Shown here one piece after another: positions 46,546-54,741 of a stretch of 64,000 bases of DNA. The DNA lies in NCBI RefSeq assembly GCF_042850945.1, contig NZ_AP031496.1, positions 2,914,001 to 2,978,000 on the forward strand. The letters are read 5' to 3'. How positions within the stretch are numbered: the stretch's first letter is position 1; each line of letters begins with the position of its first letter. Both the position numbers and the translations under genes were made by a program. The stretch comes from Halioxenophilus aromaticivorans. GTDB taxonomy: Bacteria; Pseudomonadota; Gammaproteobacteria; Pseudomonadales; Cellvibrionaceae. Below the pieces are notes generated by a model. The model saw nothing but the letters and a program-made list of their open reading frames with translations. It was not told where the DNA came from and ran no database searches.

Positions 46546-47454
46546 TTAACTTTCCCCTGATTGACCTCCAATGACTTTACATAAGCCTCGATTTTCACGA
46601 AAAGGTTCATTACATCTCCAGCCATCTCCAGCCGAATTAAGATGCGCATTCGCAGGGATAACGATGAGAGAACACAACTCTCCCTTTTTTTCATACCCTC
46701 TGATACATCGCCAATCATTGCCCTCATCTTTGAGGTAAGCGTTCTCAGGGAAAGTAATTTTTATGCACGAATCGTCTACCTGTCGATACCCACGCTCACA
46801 CTCCCATTTCTTTCCGAGCCGATCTAGATAAGCATTTTCAGGGATTATTAAAGCAATGCAGGCGCTGTTTTTTTCCTGGTAACCTCTCATACATTCCCAG
46901 CCATTATCGTAATGCGAATCTGTAGCATAGGCATTGACTGGAATTACAATAGCCCTACAGCTATTACCGACAGCTCTATAACCTTGGACGCAGTCCCAGC
47001 CAGAACTGTAGCTCGAGTCGTTCAATACAGCATGTTCAGGCAAATCAATTTTAATACATTGTGTTGACTCGGCTCTAAAACCGTTTTTGTTAGGCCTGTA
47101 CCCTCTCTCACACTCCCAACCCAAGTTGTATTGGGCATCAACCAAATAAGCATTGGCGGGAACGATAACAGCCTGACAGGCACCGTTGTTTTTAGAAAAG
47201 CCTCTATCACATTTCCAATGTAACCCGTAGGACCCATTGGAACTTAAATGAGCATTTTCCGGTACCTGTATGGCGGCACAGGCATTACCGTTTTTTTGAA
47301 ATCCCCAACTGCAACCCCAATTAGACCCATACGTTTTTTTATAGGCATTTTCTGGTAATTTTGGTGCATTAGTTTGCGCCAACGGATTACCAAATGAAGC
47401 TGTTATCAATACGACAATAGCTACATATTTCAGTAGATTATGTTTTAAACTCAT
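46546..47454 (-). CDS. secreted eight-repeat Cys/Trp protein
   Basis: A 302-residue exported protein: signal peptide to about residue 30, then eight repeats of 28-40 residues, each of form P-x-N-A-Y/H-L, x(n), W-x-C-x-R-G-Y/F, x(n), C-x-x-I-x-I/V. Two cysteines per repeat, 11-20 residues apart, could form one disulfide each, giving a string of small modules. I do not recognise the family. It is the first gene of an operon with two transglutaminase-like enzymes, which makes it a candidate substrate or surface partner; this is inference. No membrane anchor or lipobox is visible. Confidence 0.8.
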   Translation of the reverse strand: MSLKHNLLKYVAIVVLITASFGNPLAQTNAPKLPENAYKKTYGSNWGCSWGFQKNGNACAAIQVPENAHLSSNGSYGLHWKCDRGFSKNNGACQAVIVPANAYLVDAQYNLGWECERGYRPNKNGFRAESTQCIKIDLPEHAVLNDSSYSSGWDCVQGYRAVGNSCRAIVIPVNAYATDSHYDNGWECMRGYQEKNSACIALIIPENAYLDRLGKKWECERGYRQVDDSCIKITFPENAYLKDEGNDWRCIRGYEKKGELCSLIVIPANAHLNSAGDGWRCNEPFRENRGLCKVIGGQSGES

Positions 47455-47591
47455 GGTTGTTATCCATTCTTGTTAAAAGAAGAAGCTATTGGCTTCTCTC
47501 GCCAGGAAGTGTGTGCTTTTAAAATAATGGCGAAATCATTTTAAGAACCAGTGTGTTGTAATTAAGCTGAATGACTAGTAATTCTCACAAA

Positions 47592-48279
47592 AAACTACTT
47601 ATTTTCAGTAGCATCAAAAATGAGGTAATCGCCTCTGCCCCAACAACCTACCGGGACGGCATTACCTTTTCCAATAGCGCAATCTGTACCGAGAACGGCA
47701 ATACTGGGACGTCTAATTTTTCTAAAACGACGGCTGAATATTCGTAGGTCTTCTGGGATCGCAGTTTTCAGATATCGCGTATTTTTACCTAGCTCGATTC
47801 GCAAGCCGTTATAAACACCGGTTTATCAATCGAAAATTCTTACTGGCGCTTGGCGATGTCCGTTCCACGGCACATCGCCTCAAGTACCGGATTGTGTTCA
47901 AGATTGGATAACACACCGCAGGTAGGAACCCAATTAAAAATACCGTCATCGGGAACTCTATCAGTCTTTGACAACGCGCCCACAAGGTCTTTACATATAG
48001 GGGTATTGTAGGTTTGCTATCCAGTACCCCAGCGCTTTTAAGGCCGGATTTTTCGCAGTCAACGTTGGAAAGAATTGTGGACTTTTCAGAATGGGGCACA
48101 AGCCCGTTGGCTATTCTACCTTCAAAAGGATCGAAGCTTCCTTCGCAGTGACCAATAGCATTCGTAGCTTGCCGCCTAACACGCAACGGTTTTGACGGTA
48201 ATTGCTCAGCGCCATTTGTAACGATGGCCGGTATAGTTGAGGGCTTGTTGATGAGTGAACTGCCTAATATGGCAGACAT
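47592..48279 (-). pseudogene. decayed DUF1611 (DgcN-like) gene
   Basis: N-terminal piece (from 48279) has the family sequence RVRRQATNAIGHCEGSF, then GRIANGLVPHS and SNVDCEKSG. After a frameshift near 48000 it continues as KDLVGALSKTDRVPDD and VLSNLEHNPVLEAM, and later as PEDLRIFSRRF...RRPSIAVLGTDCAIGKGNA (47640-47750), the P-loop-like motif of the family. The remainder is lost: about 230 of some 350 residues are present in at least three frames. DUF1611 proteins include the D-glutamate N-acetyltransferase DgcN. Not functional. Confidence 0.72.
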
Positions 48280-48450
48280 AATGGTTCCTTGAGTAAATAC
48301 TCAGAAGAGGCAACCAGATCGTATCGGCCAGGATTAGCCGATTATCAACGAGACGTCCCGCTAAGTTATAATACCAAGAAAAAGGTACCCCGCTGGCTGT
48401 AGGCTACGCTATGAGTGATCCTAGCACAAGATCTAGCCAACTGATATGAA

Positions 48451-48641
48451 ATGATCCTGCCCGCCACTGATGGACACCCTGTTAAGCGAGTAAACTATGC
48501 GACAGAGGTGAACCATGACAAGCAAGACAGGAACCAAGAAGACGAGCCGCAGACAGCACTCGCCGGAGTTTCGGGCGGAAGCACTGGCCCTGGCTGAGAA
48601 GATCGGTATCTCCAAAGCAGCGCAGGAACTCGGGCTCCACA
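48451..48641 (+). pseudogene. IS3-family element fragment (left end and start of orfA)
   Basis: 48452 onward reads TGATCCTGCCCGCCACTGAT, like the terminal repeat of an IS3-family element, followed at 48515 by the first 40 or so codons of orfA (RRQHSPEFRAEALALAEKIG, then SKAAQELGLH). Similarity stops at about 48641, where unrelated sequence begins. Inactive. Confidence 0.7.
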
Positions 48642-48843
48642 GTTACTGCACTGGCTCCCTGTTAGAAATGCTACCCTCAAGCACACTGTTGGTTTGACCG
48701 AGTATTGGGCTTCGCGATATTTCGGACGCTTACCCACCAACAGCGCCGAATCAGGTTCGCTTACGCTGTGTACTTCTAACTTCCTATGGCTTCCTTCAGA
48801 CCCTGTCGTTGGCCAACAACGCCCTTGCCATTCGGATTACCTT

Positions 48844-48908
48844 CCCCTCAGTCGGGGTGATCTCGTTTTCTTTCAAACGAGTGGGTTTGCCAGCTTCGCT
48901 GGGCAAAC
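48844..48908 (+). other. cluster of three adjacent stem-loops
   Basis: Stem 1: CCCC / GGGG at 48844-48857. Stem 2: CTCGTTT / AAACGAG at 48862-48881 with 6-base loop. Stem 3: GTTTGCCAGC / GCT(G)GGCAAAC at 48885-48908 with one bulge. They lie in the 270-bp segment joining the IS3 fragment to the DUF3732 fragment. They look like a structured RNA or the end of a mobile element that I cannot name. Confidence 0.5.
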
Positions 48909-48912
48909 AAGT

Positions 48913-49111
48913 GACGGCAGAAGCTGATGCCGATATACAAGCAGTACAACGACTATTCGAACTGCTGTACAAATTTACACAGGATGAAACGCCTGGTTTC
49001 CAATTGATCGTGACCGAACATGCAAATCTTCCGGAACAGTGGTTCCAGGACGCGCTCGTGGAACAGCCCTGGAGCAAACCGCCCGCCCTGGTTCCCGAAG
49101 ATTGGCCATAG
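48913..49111 (+). pseudogene. C-terminal fragment of a DUF3732 (ABC-3C defence) ATPase
   Basis: About 65 residues match the end of DUF3732 proteins: ADADIQAVQRLFELLYKFTQ, FQLIVTEHANLPEQWFQDAL and PPALVPEDWP before the stop. DUF3732 proteins are the ABC-type ATPases of predicted three-component conflict systems. The ATPase head and the partner genes are missing, with the upstream side joined to the structured segment. The system has been lost. Confidence 0.65.
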
Positions 49112-49261
49112 CTGCACGATATCAACCGACATGTAGGCTGAGCCGCAGACATGCCCGCCTAACCCCGCTGTTACTTGCCCTGGCAGGTTGGCTCAATCGT
49201 CCTCAATAGCCATCCTAACTCCATCGCCATAAATTCACTTACTACAGCGCCGGAGTTATGC

Positions 49262-49603
49262 ATGGAAGTTCAGCAACGACCGCCTTTGCCTCGGCCAGGC
49301 ACAGCAGAATTTGAAGAGCTGCCACAATATGTGGAGAAGCCACCACTGCCCTTCCGCAGGACCATTCGACGACAGGAGCTGCACCAGATCGTCCCTCTTG
49401 CAGAAACAACCATCTACGAGCTGGAGCGTCGCGGGGATTTCCCGCGCCGCTTCAACCTGACGCCCCGCTGCGTGGTATGGGACCTGGAGGAAGTGGAAGC
49501 CTGGATTGAGGAGCGCAAACAGGCATCCCGCTCAGGTGAAACCGGTCCCGCAGCGAGGCCGGATGCAAAACAACGCCTCACCCGCCCGGTGCGATCACGT
49601 TAA
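49262..49603 (+). CDS. AlpA-like helix-turn-helix regulator
   Basis: A 113-residue protein with an AlpA/excisionase-type winged HTH: ETTIYELERRGDFPRRFNL followed by VVWDLEEVEAWIEERK, and Pro-rich N- and Arg-rich C-terminal tails. AlpA proteins activate integrase or act as excisionases in islands and prophages. It is in the same island as the tyrosine integrase at 51847. I set the start at 49262 (MEVQQRP); the open frame extends upstream without a ribosome site. Confidence 0.8.
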   Translation: MEVQQRPPLPRPGTAEFEELPQYVEKPPLPFRRTIRRQELHQIVPLAETTIYELERRGDFPRRFNLTPRCVVWDLEEVEAWIEERKQASRSGETGPAARPDAKQRLTRPVRSR

Positions 49604-49610
49604 CATTGCT

Positions 49611-49865
49611 CTACAAACCCGAAATTTCAGGTGAGATATTAACCAACCTTGCCGACGGGATAGCTTCTTGAACATCCACCAGAGCGGCGCGCACAGCACA
49701 CTCTACACTATCCGCTTCAGGAGTGAATTCCAGCGCCAAGTAGCCATGCTCCCCCGTACCCACCAGGGCGTCGGTACAACCGGCAGCTCCCAGACGCTCC
49801 ACCAGCGCATTCGGATCACAGCGCTGGTCACCCACGTCATATTTCAGCATGAAGATACATTCCAT
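49611..49865 (-). CDS. small island protein of unknown function
   Basis: An 84-residue protein, MECIFMLKYDVGDQRC then NALVERLGAAGCTDALVGTG and LALEFTPEADSVECAVRAAL. It resembles short proteins in proteobacterial islands that often have an added C-terminal HTH; here the chain ends at PEISGL, so the HTH may be lost. It does not overlap other genes and has GC-rich codons like the rest of the island. No function can be given. Confidence 0.6.
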   Translation of the reverse strand: MECIFMLKYDVGDQRCDPNALVERLGAAGCTDALVGTGEHGYLALEFTPEADSVECAVRAALVDVQEAIPSARLVNISPEISGL

Positions 49866-49923
49866 AAACTAAGTCTCCAGTACTCCCTATCAACTTGGCC
49901 TGTTTCAGTGAGGGTGACATTCC

Positions 49924-50862
49924 TCATACGCCAGGTGCTATCCGGTCCAGGGTCTGCTCAAGTTGATGGCGATCCGCCTGGCGCTTGGCCTTTGAGCGAC
50001 GGGCAAGGTTTTGCCGCTTTCGCCCTACCCCCGGCAATGCTGCAATGTCTGCCAAGTCAATCAATCCAAAATCAGGCTGCTCATCTTCAACCGACCAAAG
50101 AAAGTCACATGACGGCTTATCCAGCTTTCCGGATATCCACAAGAGTAACTGTGCCCTGTTCTCCAACAGTTGCGCCGCTGTCACCGGCTCTGCGGTCATC
50201 CCCCTGAAGTGGGCATCGAAGATCGCCTGAAAATCCACTGGCTCCCGAGGAGCCAGTAGTTCCCATGCCGGCTTGGGACTGCAGGTCAGGTATACCAGAA
50301 AGGTTCGCCACAATGTCGCGTCGGCCCGATCGTCTTCCAGCAGTAAGCCAATATCAAACAGATCCCTGGGATGTTGGCGGGTCAAGGCCGCCGCCAGCTT
50401 GCCGGCGTAGAGATCGGCAAAATCGAGCACCTGTGTGGAAGCAAAGCCGAAGGCGTGCTCCACCTCCGGCTGGACCACCATGGTACGAACCGGATGCACT
50501 GTCCCGCGCATCACCGGGGTGGTTTCGATCTGCACACGGGCACGGCCGCGGCTGCATATCAACCGCGTGATGCCTCCAGTGTTCGCGCCACCCGATGTCT
50601 GCACTTGTAGCTGCAAAGGGCGGGCACGCAATGTCCCCGCCAACTGCTCCAGCGCCGCCGACATCGCCGCCACGTCAGCCTCGAAATCCTGCACAGGCAG
50701 CCAGGTCAGATCGATATCCACCGACAGCCTCGGAAGATCGTGCTCAAACAAGTTAATGGCTGTTCCACCCTTCAGTGCAAACCGGGTTTCCTTTGCCAGC
50801 ACCGGCAGGATATCCACCAGCAATTGCACCCGATCGCTGTAGCGCTTATCCCAACTGTTCAT
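49924..50862 (-). CDS. AbiEii/AbiGii family nucleotidyltransferase toxin
   Basis: Toxin partner of an AbiE-type (type IV) toxin-antitoxin system used in phage abortive infection. The 312-residue protein (start ATG 50862, MNSWDKRY) has the nucleotidyltransferase signature LKGGTAINLF (residues 30-39) with Asp49-Ile-Asp51, and DLYAGKLAAALTRQHPRDLFDIG, the conserved lysine motif of the family. The open frame runs on upstream inside abiEi, but 50862 overlaps the antitoxin stop by only 17 bp, the usual coupled arrangement. Confidence 0.88.
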   Translation of the reverse strand: MNSWDKRYSDRVQLLVDILPVLAKETRFALKGGTAINLFEHDLPRLSVDIDLTWLPVQDFEADVAAMSAALEQLAGTLRARPLQLQVQTSGGANTGGITRLICSRGRARVQIETTPVMRGTVHPVRTMVVQPEVEHAFGFASTQVLDFADLYAGKLAAALTRQHPRDLFDIGLLLEDDRADATLWRTFLVYLTCSPKPAWELLAPREPVDFQAIFDAHFRGMTAEPVTAAQLLENRAQLLLWISGKLDKPSCDFLWSVEDEQPDFGLIDLADIAALPGVGRKRQNLARRSKAKRQADRHQLEQTLDRIAPGV

Positions 50863-51664
50863 CGAGGTCTCCCGGCAGGGTGATCTGATATCGGGGATGC
50901 AGACGACCACCGGGAACCAGGGATCGCTTACCACGACCGAGGTCCACACCATCAAGCGACAGGTGCGAAAACCAAGCATGCCCGTGACGTTCAGCCAGGG
51001 CGAGAAATAGGCGCTTGGCCTTGATACTGTGGCAATGCCGCAACAACCTTTCAAGCCGCTGTGGACGCAGGGTGGCCATGCCCTGCATCAATGCGTCGGC
51101 CTCATAGACACCGCTGGCATCAGACGCCTCGTCACACAATTCCAGCATGGCCCGCTCCGGGGTCGAACACACCAGCATCCCGCTCGGCGCTGCTTCACGC
51201 CGTTCCAGGCCTTGGTCCAGCAACGCCTGATCCGTTGTTTCATTGGTAAAAGGAAGGGCTGGCAGATTAAAAGGCCCCTTGCAGCAGTACTCGACACTTT
51301 CAACCAACGGCAACTTGCGCACCCACCCGGGCACACGATCCGGCCCGTAGAGGGTGATCACGGCAGCTTCGCCCAGGCGCAGGTAGTGCTCATGTCCCAG
51401 CCAGGCCAAGGCAAAGCGCCCGCCTACATGCAGTGACAAACCCTCCGTCCATTGCAGCGCCCGCACTACACCTTCCCACTTCAGGGAGCCGCCTTTGCGC
51501 ATGTACACACCACGGGCCGGGGATACCAGCCAGCCGCTGTCCACATAGCGGACCACCAGGCTGCTGGAATAGCCATGCGCTCTTAACCACCGGCTGGAAA
51601 CCACGCCGGTATCACCGAGCCCAGCCAGCAGACGGTTTAATTTTTTCTCATTTTGATCACTCAT
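50846..51664 (-). CDS. AbiEi family antitoxin / autorepressor
   Basis: A 272-residue antitoxin with an N-terminal winged HTH (residues about 5-57: VVSSRWLRAHGYSSSLVVRY and GWLVSPARGVYM) and a C-terminal domain with CSTPERAMLELCDE. AbiEi proteins neutralise the AbiEii toxin and repress their own promoter by binding inverted repeats. Start ATG at 51664 gives a normal length; the longer frame passes through the operator region. Two copies of TCACTyATAGTGA lie at 51657-51669 and 51732-51744, one across this start codon. Confidence 0.87.
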   Translation of the reverse strand: MSDQNEKKLNRLLAGLGDTGVVSSRWLRAHGYSSSLVVRYVDSGWLVSPARGVYMRKGGSLKWEGVVRALQWTEGLSLHVGGRFALAWLGHEHYLRLGEAAVITLYGPDRVPGWVRKLPLVESVEYCCKGPFNLPALPFTNETTDQALLDQGLERREAAPSGMLVCSTPERAMLELCDEASDASGVYEADALMQGMATLRPQRLERLLRHCHSIKAKRLFLALAERHGHAWFSHLSLDGVDLGRGKRSLVPGGRLHPRYQITLPGDLDEQLG

Positions 51665-51669
51665 AGTGA
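51657..51669. promoter_or_regulatory. proximal AbiEi operator overlapping the start codon
   Basis: Inverted repeat TCACT-CAT-AGTGA; the central CAT is the complement of the abiEi ATG. Identical half-sites occur at 51732-51744. Confidence 0.7.
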
Positions 51670-51729
51670 CTAAAATACAATTTTCATAAACCAAAGCCAA
51701 TACCTGCTGGTTTAATAAACTCCAGATAA

Positions 51730-51746
51730 GGTCACTTATAGTGACC
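51730..51746. promoter_or_regulatory. distal AbiEi operator
   Basis: Perfect inverted repeat GGTCACT-TAT-AGTGACC. Its centre is 75 bp from that of the proximal site, close to seven helical turns, which would suit cooperative binding by looping or tandem dimers. Confidence 0.7.
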
Positions 51747-51846
51747 ATACCTGGATCTTAGTAAACTTCACAATCAGGTGCTTTTCCCACGATCCAAGGA
51801 ATGGGTGCTTGCGTATTCTCCCCGGTATGCTCCGTATAAGACCTAT

Positions 51847-53097
51847 TCATACCCATGCCTTCAATGCCGGCACCGACATGATTTCCGGCATCAGTGACGG
51901 AATATAACTGCCCCCTTCCGCCCAGGCATCGATCATGTTGGCCCACTCCTGCAGCATGTGCCGACGCTGCTTGGCATACTCCACTTTGTTGTACACCGCG
52001 CGCGATGAGCGGCCGTCCTCGTGGGCCAGGGCTTTTTCGATCCAGTCGCGATTGAATCCGACTTCATTGAGCAGTGTGGAACCAGTACGGCGCAGGTCAT
52101 GGACGGTAAACGGTTCCAGCGGCAAGCCCTTTTCCCGGGCCCGCTCTGATATCTTCAAGGTCACTCGGTTCAGCGTGCCCATGGACCTGCACTGGTTACC
52201 ATCATAGCGAGCCGGAAACAGGTACTTGGACCCACCGACACAGGTCTTGAGCGCCACCAGGATGTCGAGCGCCTGTCGGGACAAATAAACATCGTGAGGG
52301 AAGCGTCGCTTCATCCGCTCCTTGGGAATGCTCCATACCCCGGTCGCGAAATCCACTTCATCCCAGGTCGCCTTTAGCAACTCCGCCTTTCTCACCAGAG
52401 TCAGCAGGATCATGCGCAGCCCCAGGCGAATGGTCGGCGATGTGGGTATGGTGTCCATCTCGTGGACCATCAGCCGGATTTCCGAGGGTGACAGCGCGCG
52501 GTCCTTGGGCGCAAAAGTGGCAATGGATGACGGCATCACTTCATCGGCCGGATTGTCCACTTTCTCGCCGTGCATGATGGCGTGTGCGTAGACCTGCTTG
52601 ACGATATCGCGGACGTGGATCGCGGTTGCCGGTGCCCCGCGCTTTTTCACCTTCATACATAGGGCCCGGAGGTCGTCGGGTGTGATTTCCGCCAGCAGGC
52701 GATTCTTGAAGACTGGCAGGATGTCGCGGTCGATGATGTGCTTGCGCATGGACTTGGTGCTGTCAGCCATGCCGGAAGCGTCCATCCACACCTCGGTGAA
52801 TTCCGCGAAATTCCTGGCACGGAACAGGCGGCGTTTTTCCCGCTGTTTCTCCTGGGCGGGAGAATGCCCGTCCGCCACCGCCTTGCGGGCATCCAGCAGG
52901 CGCTCCCGCGCCAGGGAAATACCACCCGGCCCGTAACGGCCCAAGGTGAGGGTTTCGCGGCGGCCATTAAGGCGGTAGTCGTAACGGAAAGTGATGGTGC
53001 CGGTTTTCGACACGGTCACATACATGCCGTCGCGGTCGGCGACCTTGTAGGTGGCGCCATTGGGCTTGAGTTTGCGTAGTGCTGTATCGGTCAACAT
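51847..53097 (-). CDS. tyrosine-type site-specific integrase (DUF4102 arm domain)
   Basis: A 416-residue integrase of the P4/island type: N-terminal arm-binding DUF4102 domain (LTDTALRKLKPNG, VTVSKTGTITFRYDYRLNG), core-binding domain (about 95-185) and catalytic domain with Arg236 (LVRKAELL), His333-x-x-Arg336 (HDLRRTG), His359 (ALAHED) and the nucleophile Tyr369 (VYNKVEY). All residues are present, so it should be active. It reads in the same direction as guaA and starts 300 bp from an exact copy of the guaA 3' end (53396-53407), so guaA is the likely target site. Confidence 0.93.
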   Translation of the reverse strand: MLTDTALRKLKPNGATYKVADRDGMYVTVSKTGTITFRYDYRLNGRRETLTLGRYGPGGISLARERLLDARKAVADGHSPAQEKQREKRRLFRARNFAEFTEVWMDASGMADSTKSMRKHIIDRDILPVFKNRLLAEITPDDLRALCMKVKKRGAPATAIHVRDIVKQVYAHAIMHGEKVDNPADEVMPSSIATFAPKDRALSPSEIRLMVHEMDTIPTSPTIRLGLRMILLTLVRKAELLKATWDEVDFATGVWSIPKERMKRRFPHDVYLSRQALDILVALKTCVGGSKYLFPARYDGNQCRSMGTLNRVTLKISERAREKGLPLEPFTVHDLRRTGSTLLNEVGFNRDWIEKALAHEDGRSSRAVYNKVEYAKQRRHMLQEWANMIDAWAEGGSYIPSLMPEIMSVPALKAWV

Positions 53098-53395
53098 ATC
53101 AGGTTTCTCCTGTGTTTGCGGTTTGTTACCGTCAAGGGTCAGGAGCTCTGATGATGTCCCTAAGTTCTTGATATCAAAAGAAGTCAGGGCGTAGTTTTAC
53201 CGTCATGCCGAAAAAAGGCATGACGGTAAATGGGAGAGTCTTAAACCGGGGAATTCGCGATACCGTCGCTTTTACCGACAAAAGTTTCTGCTTGCCGTCG
53301 ATAGCCACCGATAGGTAAAGAGACGTAAATTTATATAAATCATTAACTTACGTCATTTTCCCGATTGCTACCGATAGTCCCTGAAAGACCTTATT
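53098..53395. promoter_or_regulatory. integrase upstream region with att-type repeats
   Basis: A perfect 14-bp inverted repeat (53196-53209 / 53217-53230, loop GAAAAAA) and two direct copies of ACCGATAG at 53307-53314 and 53370-53377, plus related ACCGAC/ACCGTC words. This pattern is consistent with integrase arm-type sites and its promoter. No gene. Confidence 0.55.
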
Positions 53396-53407
53396 TCACT
53401 CCCACTC
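53396..53407. other. att-like direct repeat of the guaA 3' end
   Basis: TCACTCCCACTC, identical to the last 12 bases of guaA at 62192-62203 (complement GAGTGGGAGTGA) and in the same orientation. It would be the attachment site between two tandem islands. Confidence 0.7.
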
Positions 53408-53706
53408 TATTGTAAACAAGACATTTTTATCTTTTATATTCAATGGCTTATTTTCCTGCTAATTGGTAATACCATGAAAAATACCATGCTCAGAAAAGGC
53501 TTAACAATATTTTGAAAAATTGCCTACTGAGCGCTGCCGCACAGCTCCATAGGCCGCTTTCCTGGCTTTGCTTCCAGATGTATGCTCTTCTGCTCCTGCA
53601 GCTAATGGATCACCGCAAACAGGTTACTCGCTTGGGGATTCCCTTTCGACCCGAGCATCCGTATGAGACTCATGCTCGATTAGCGGGCTTTAATACTACA
53701 TCAAGT
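53408..53706. other. unassigned stretch at the edge of the outer island segment
   Basis: About 300 bp. A short open frame on the plus strand (53512-53748) has no recognisable content and runs over the DUF6880 fragment. I see no feature to report. Confidence 0.35.
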
Positions 53707-53872
53707 CTACAGGCGTGCCCAAAAACTGCTTTTACGCCCATGCGCTGACTGCAATTGTTGCACGAAGGCGTGATGCTCCAGCAGAGGGTCGAACACCTTG
53801 ATTCGCCCGGCCAGCGCTTCCAGCTTTTTAAAATAGAGCGCGCCATGGCCGTAAGCCTTGCTACGCGCCTGC
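53707..53872 (-). pseudogene. C-terminal fragment of a DUF6880-like protein
   Basis: About 53 residues: SKAYGHGALYFKKLEALAG, then EHHAFVQQLQSAHGRKSSFW just before the stop. The GHGAxYxxxLxxLA and HGRKxxFW pattern resembles the end of DUF6880/SWIM-associated proteins. The rest is absent; upstream it is joined to the truncated iminopeptidase in another frame. Confidence 0.45.
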
Positions 53873-54691
53873 ATTTGCCACCGGACAAATGTAATCTTCC
53901 TGCCCATGCACAATATCAAGGGGAATATCCTTTAATGTGTCCTGCCCAGATAAAAGATGAATTTTATTATCGGCCGAATACTCATTCACGACAAAATGGA
54001 AAAACAAACGGGATATGGCCAGATTGTCTTCACGATTATTGGCAATCTCTGTCAGGCCCTGCTGATCAATGTTATAATTAGCGATCGCCTTATCCCACAA
54101 ATGGAAACGCGTCGCCGCTTCGAGGGCCTGTTCTTCCGTGCCTTGTGTAAGAAGCCTGTAATAAGGTCGCACCAAACCTTGCTGCCGTTCGTCTTCCGGG
54201 ACTAAGTCACGGTATTGTGCGAAATAATCATCGCGGTATCTGTTCGCCCCGCCATCTTCGATAATATGTAAGGATCCCTCTAAATCGGCCAGAAATATGC
54301 CACGCAGCAACATACGCTTTACGAACTGCGGATGTTCAAGCGCATAGAATAAGGACAGCGCGGAGCCCCAAGACCCGCCGACGAGATTCCACCGTGCAAT
54401 ATCGAGGTGATGTCTCAGCATTTCCAGGTCATTGACCAGATGCCGGATGGAATTATGATCTGTGCAGGCATAGGGCTTGCTTTTCCCCGCTCCGCGTTGA
54501 TCAAACAAAATCACGCGAAAATAATGAGGGTCAAAATAGCGCTGTTCGTTATAGCTACAGCCGCCCCCCGGCCCGCCATGGACATAGACAGCCGCTTCCC
54601 CATTCGGATTGCCATACTGCGCATAATATAATTCATGCCCGTCTCCGACATCCAAATATCCACTGTCATAGGGATCTGTTTGGGGGTACAT
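53861..54691 (-). pseudogene. pip: prolyl iminopeptidase, truncated at the C-terminus
   Basis: An alpha/beta-hydrolase that removes N-terminal proline from peptides. It starts normally (MYPQTDPYDSGYLDVGDGHE), has the oxyanion segment VHGGPGGGCS and the nucleophile motif GGSWGSALSL, and reaches IVHGQEDYICPVANA with the catalytic Asp. There the family sequence stops: about 40-45 residues, including the catalytic His, are replaced by GA-stop. The join at about 53872 continues into a DUF6880-like fragment. It is therefore probably inactive; intact pip is about 310-320 residues. Confidence 0.8.
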
Positions 54692-54741
54692 CGCTATCCT
54701 ACAGTAATTGTCCTAAGCAAGAATATTTTATACAGCGTAAA

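Noticed and set aside
53512..53748. 78-codon plus-strand open frame
   Set aside because: Composition not protein-like and it runs antisense over the DUF6880-like fragment.
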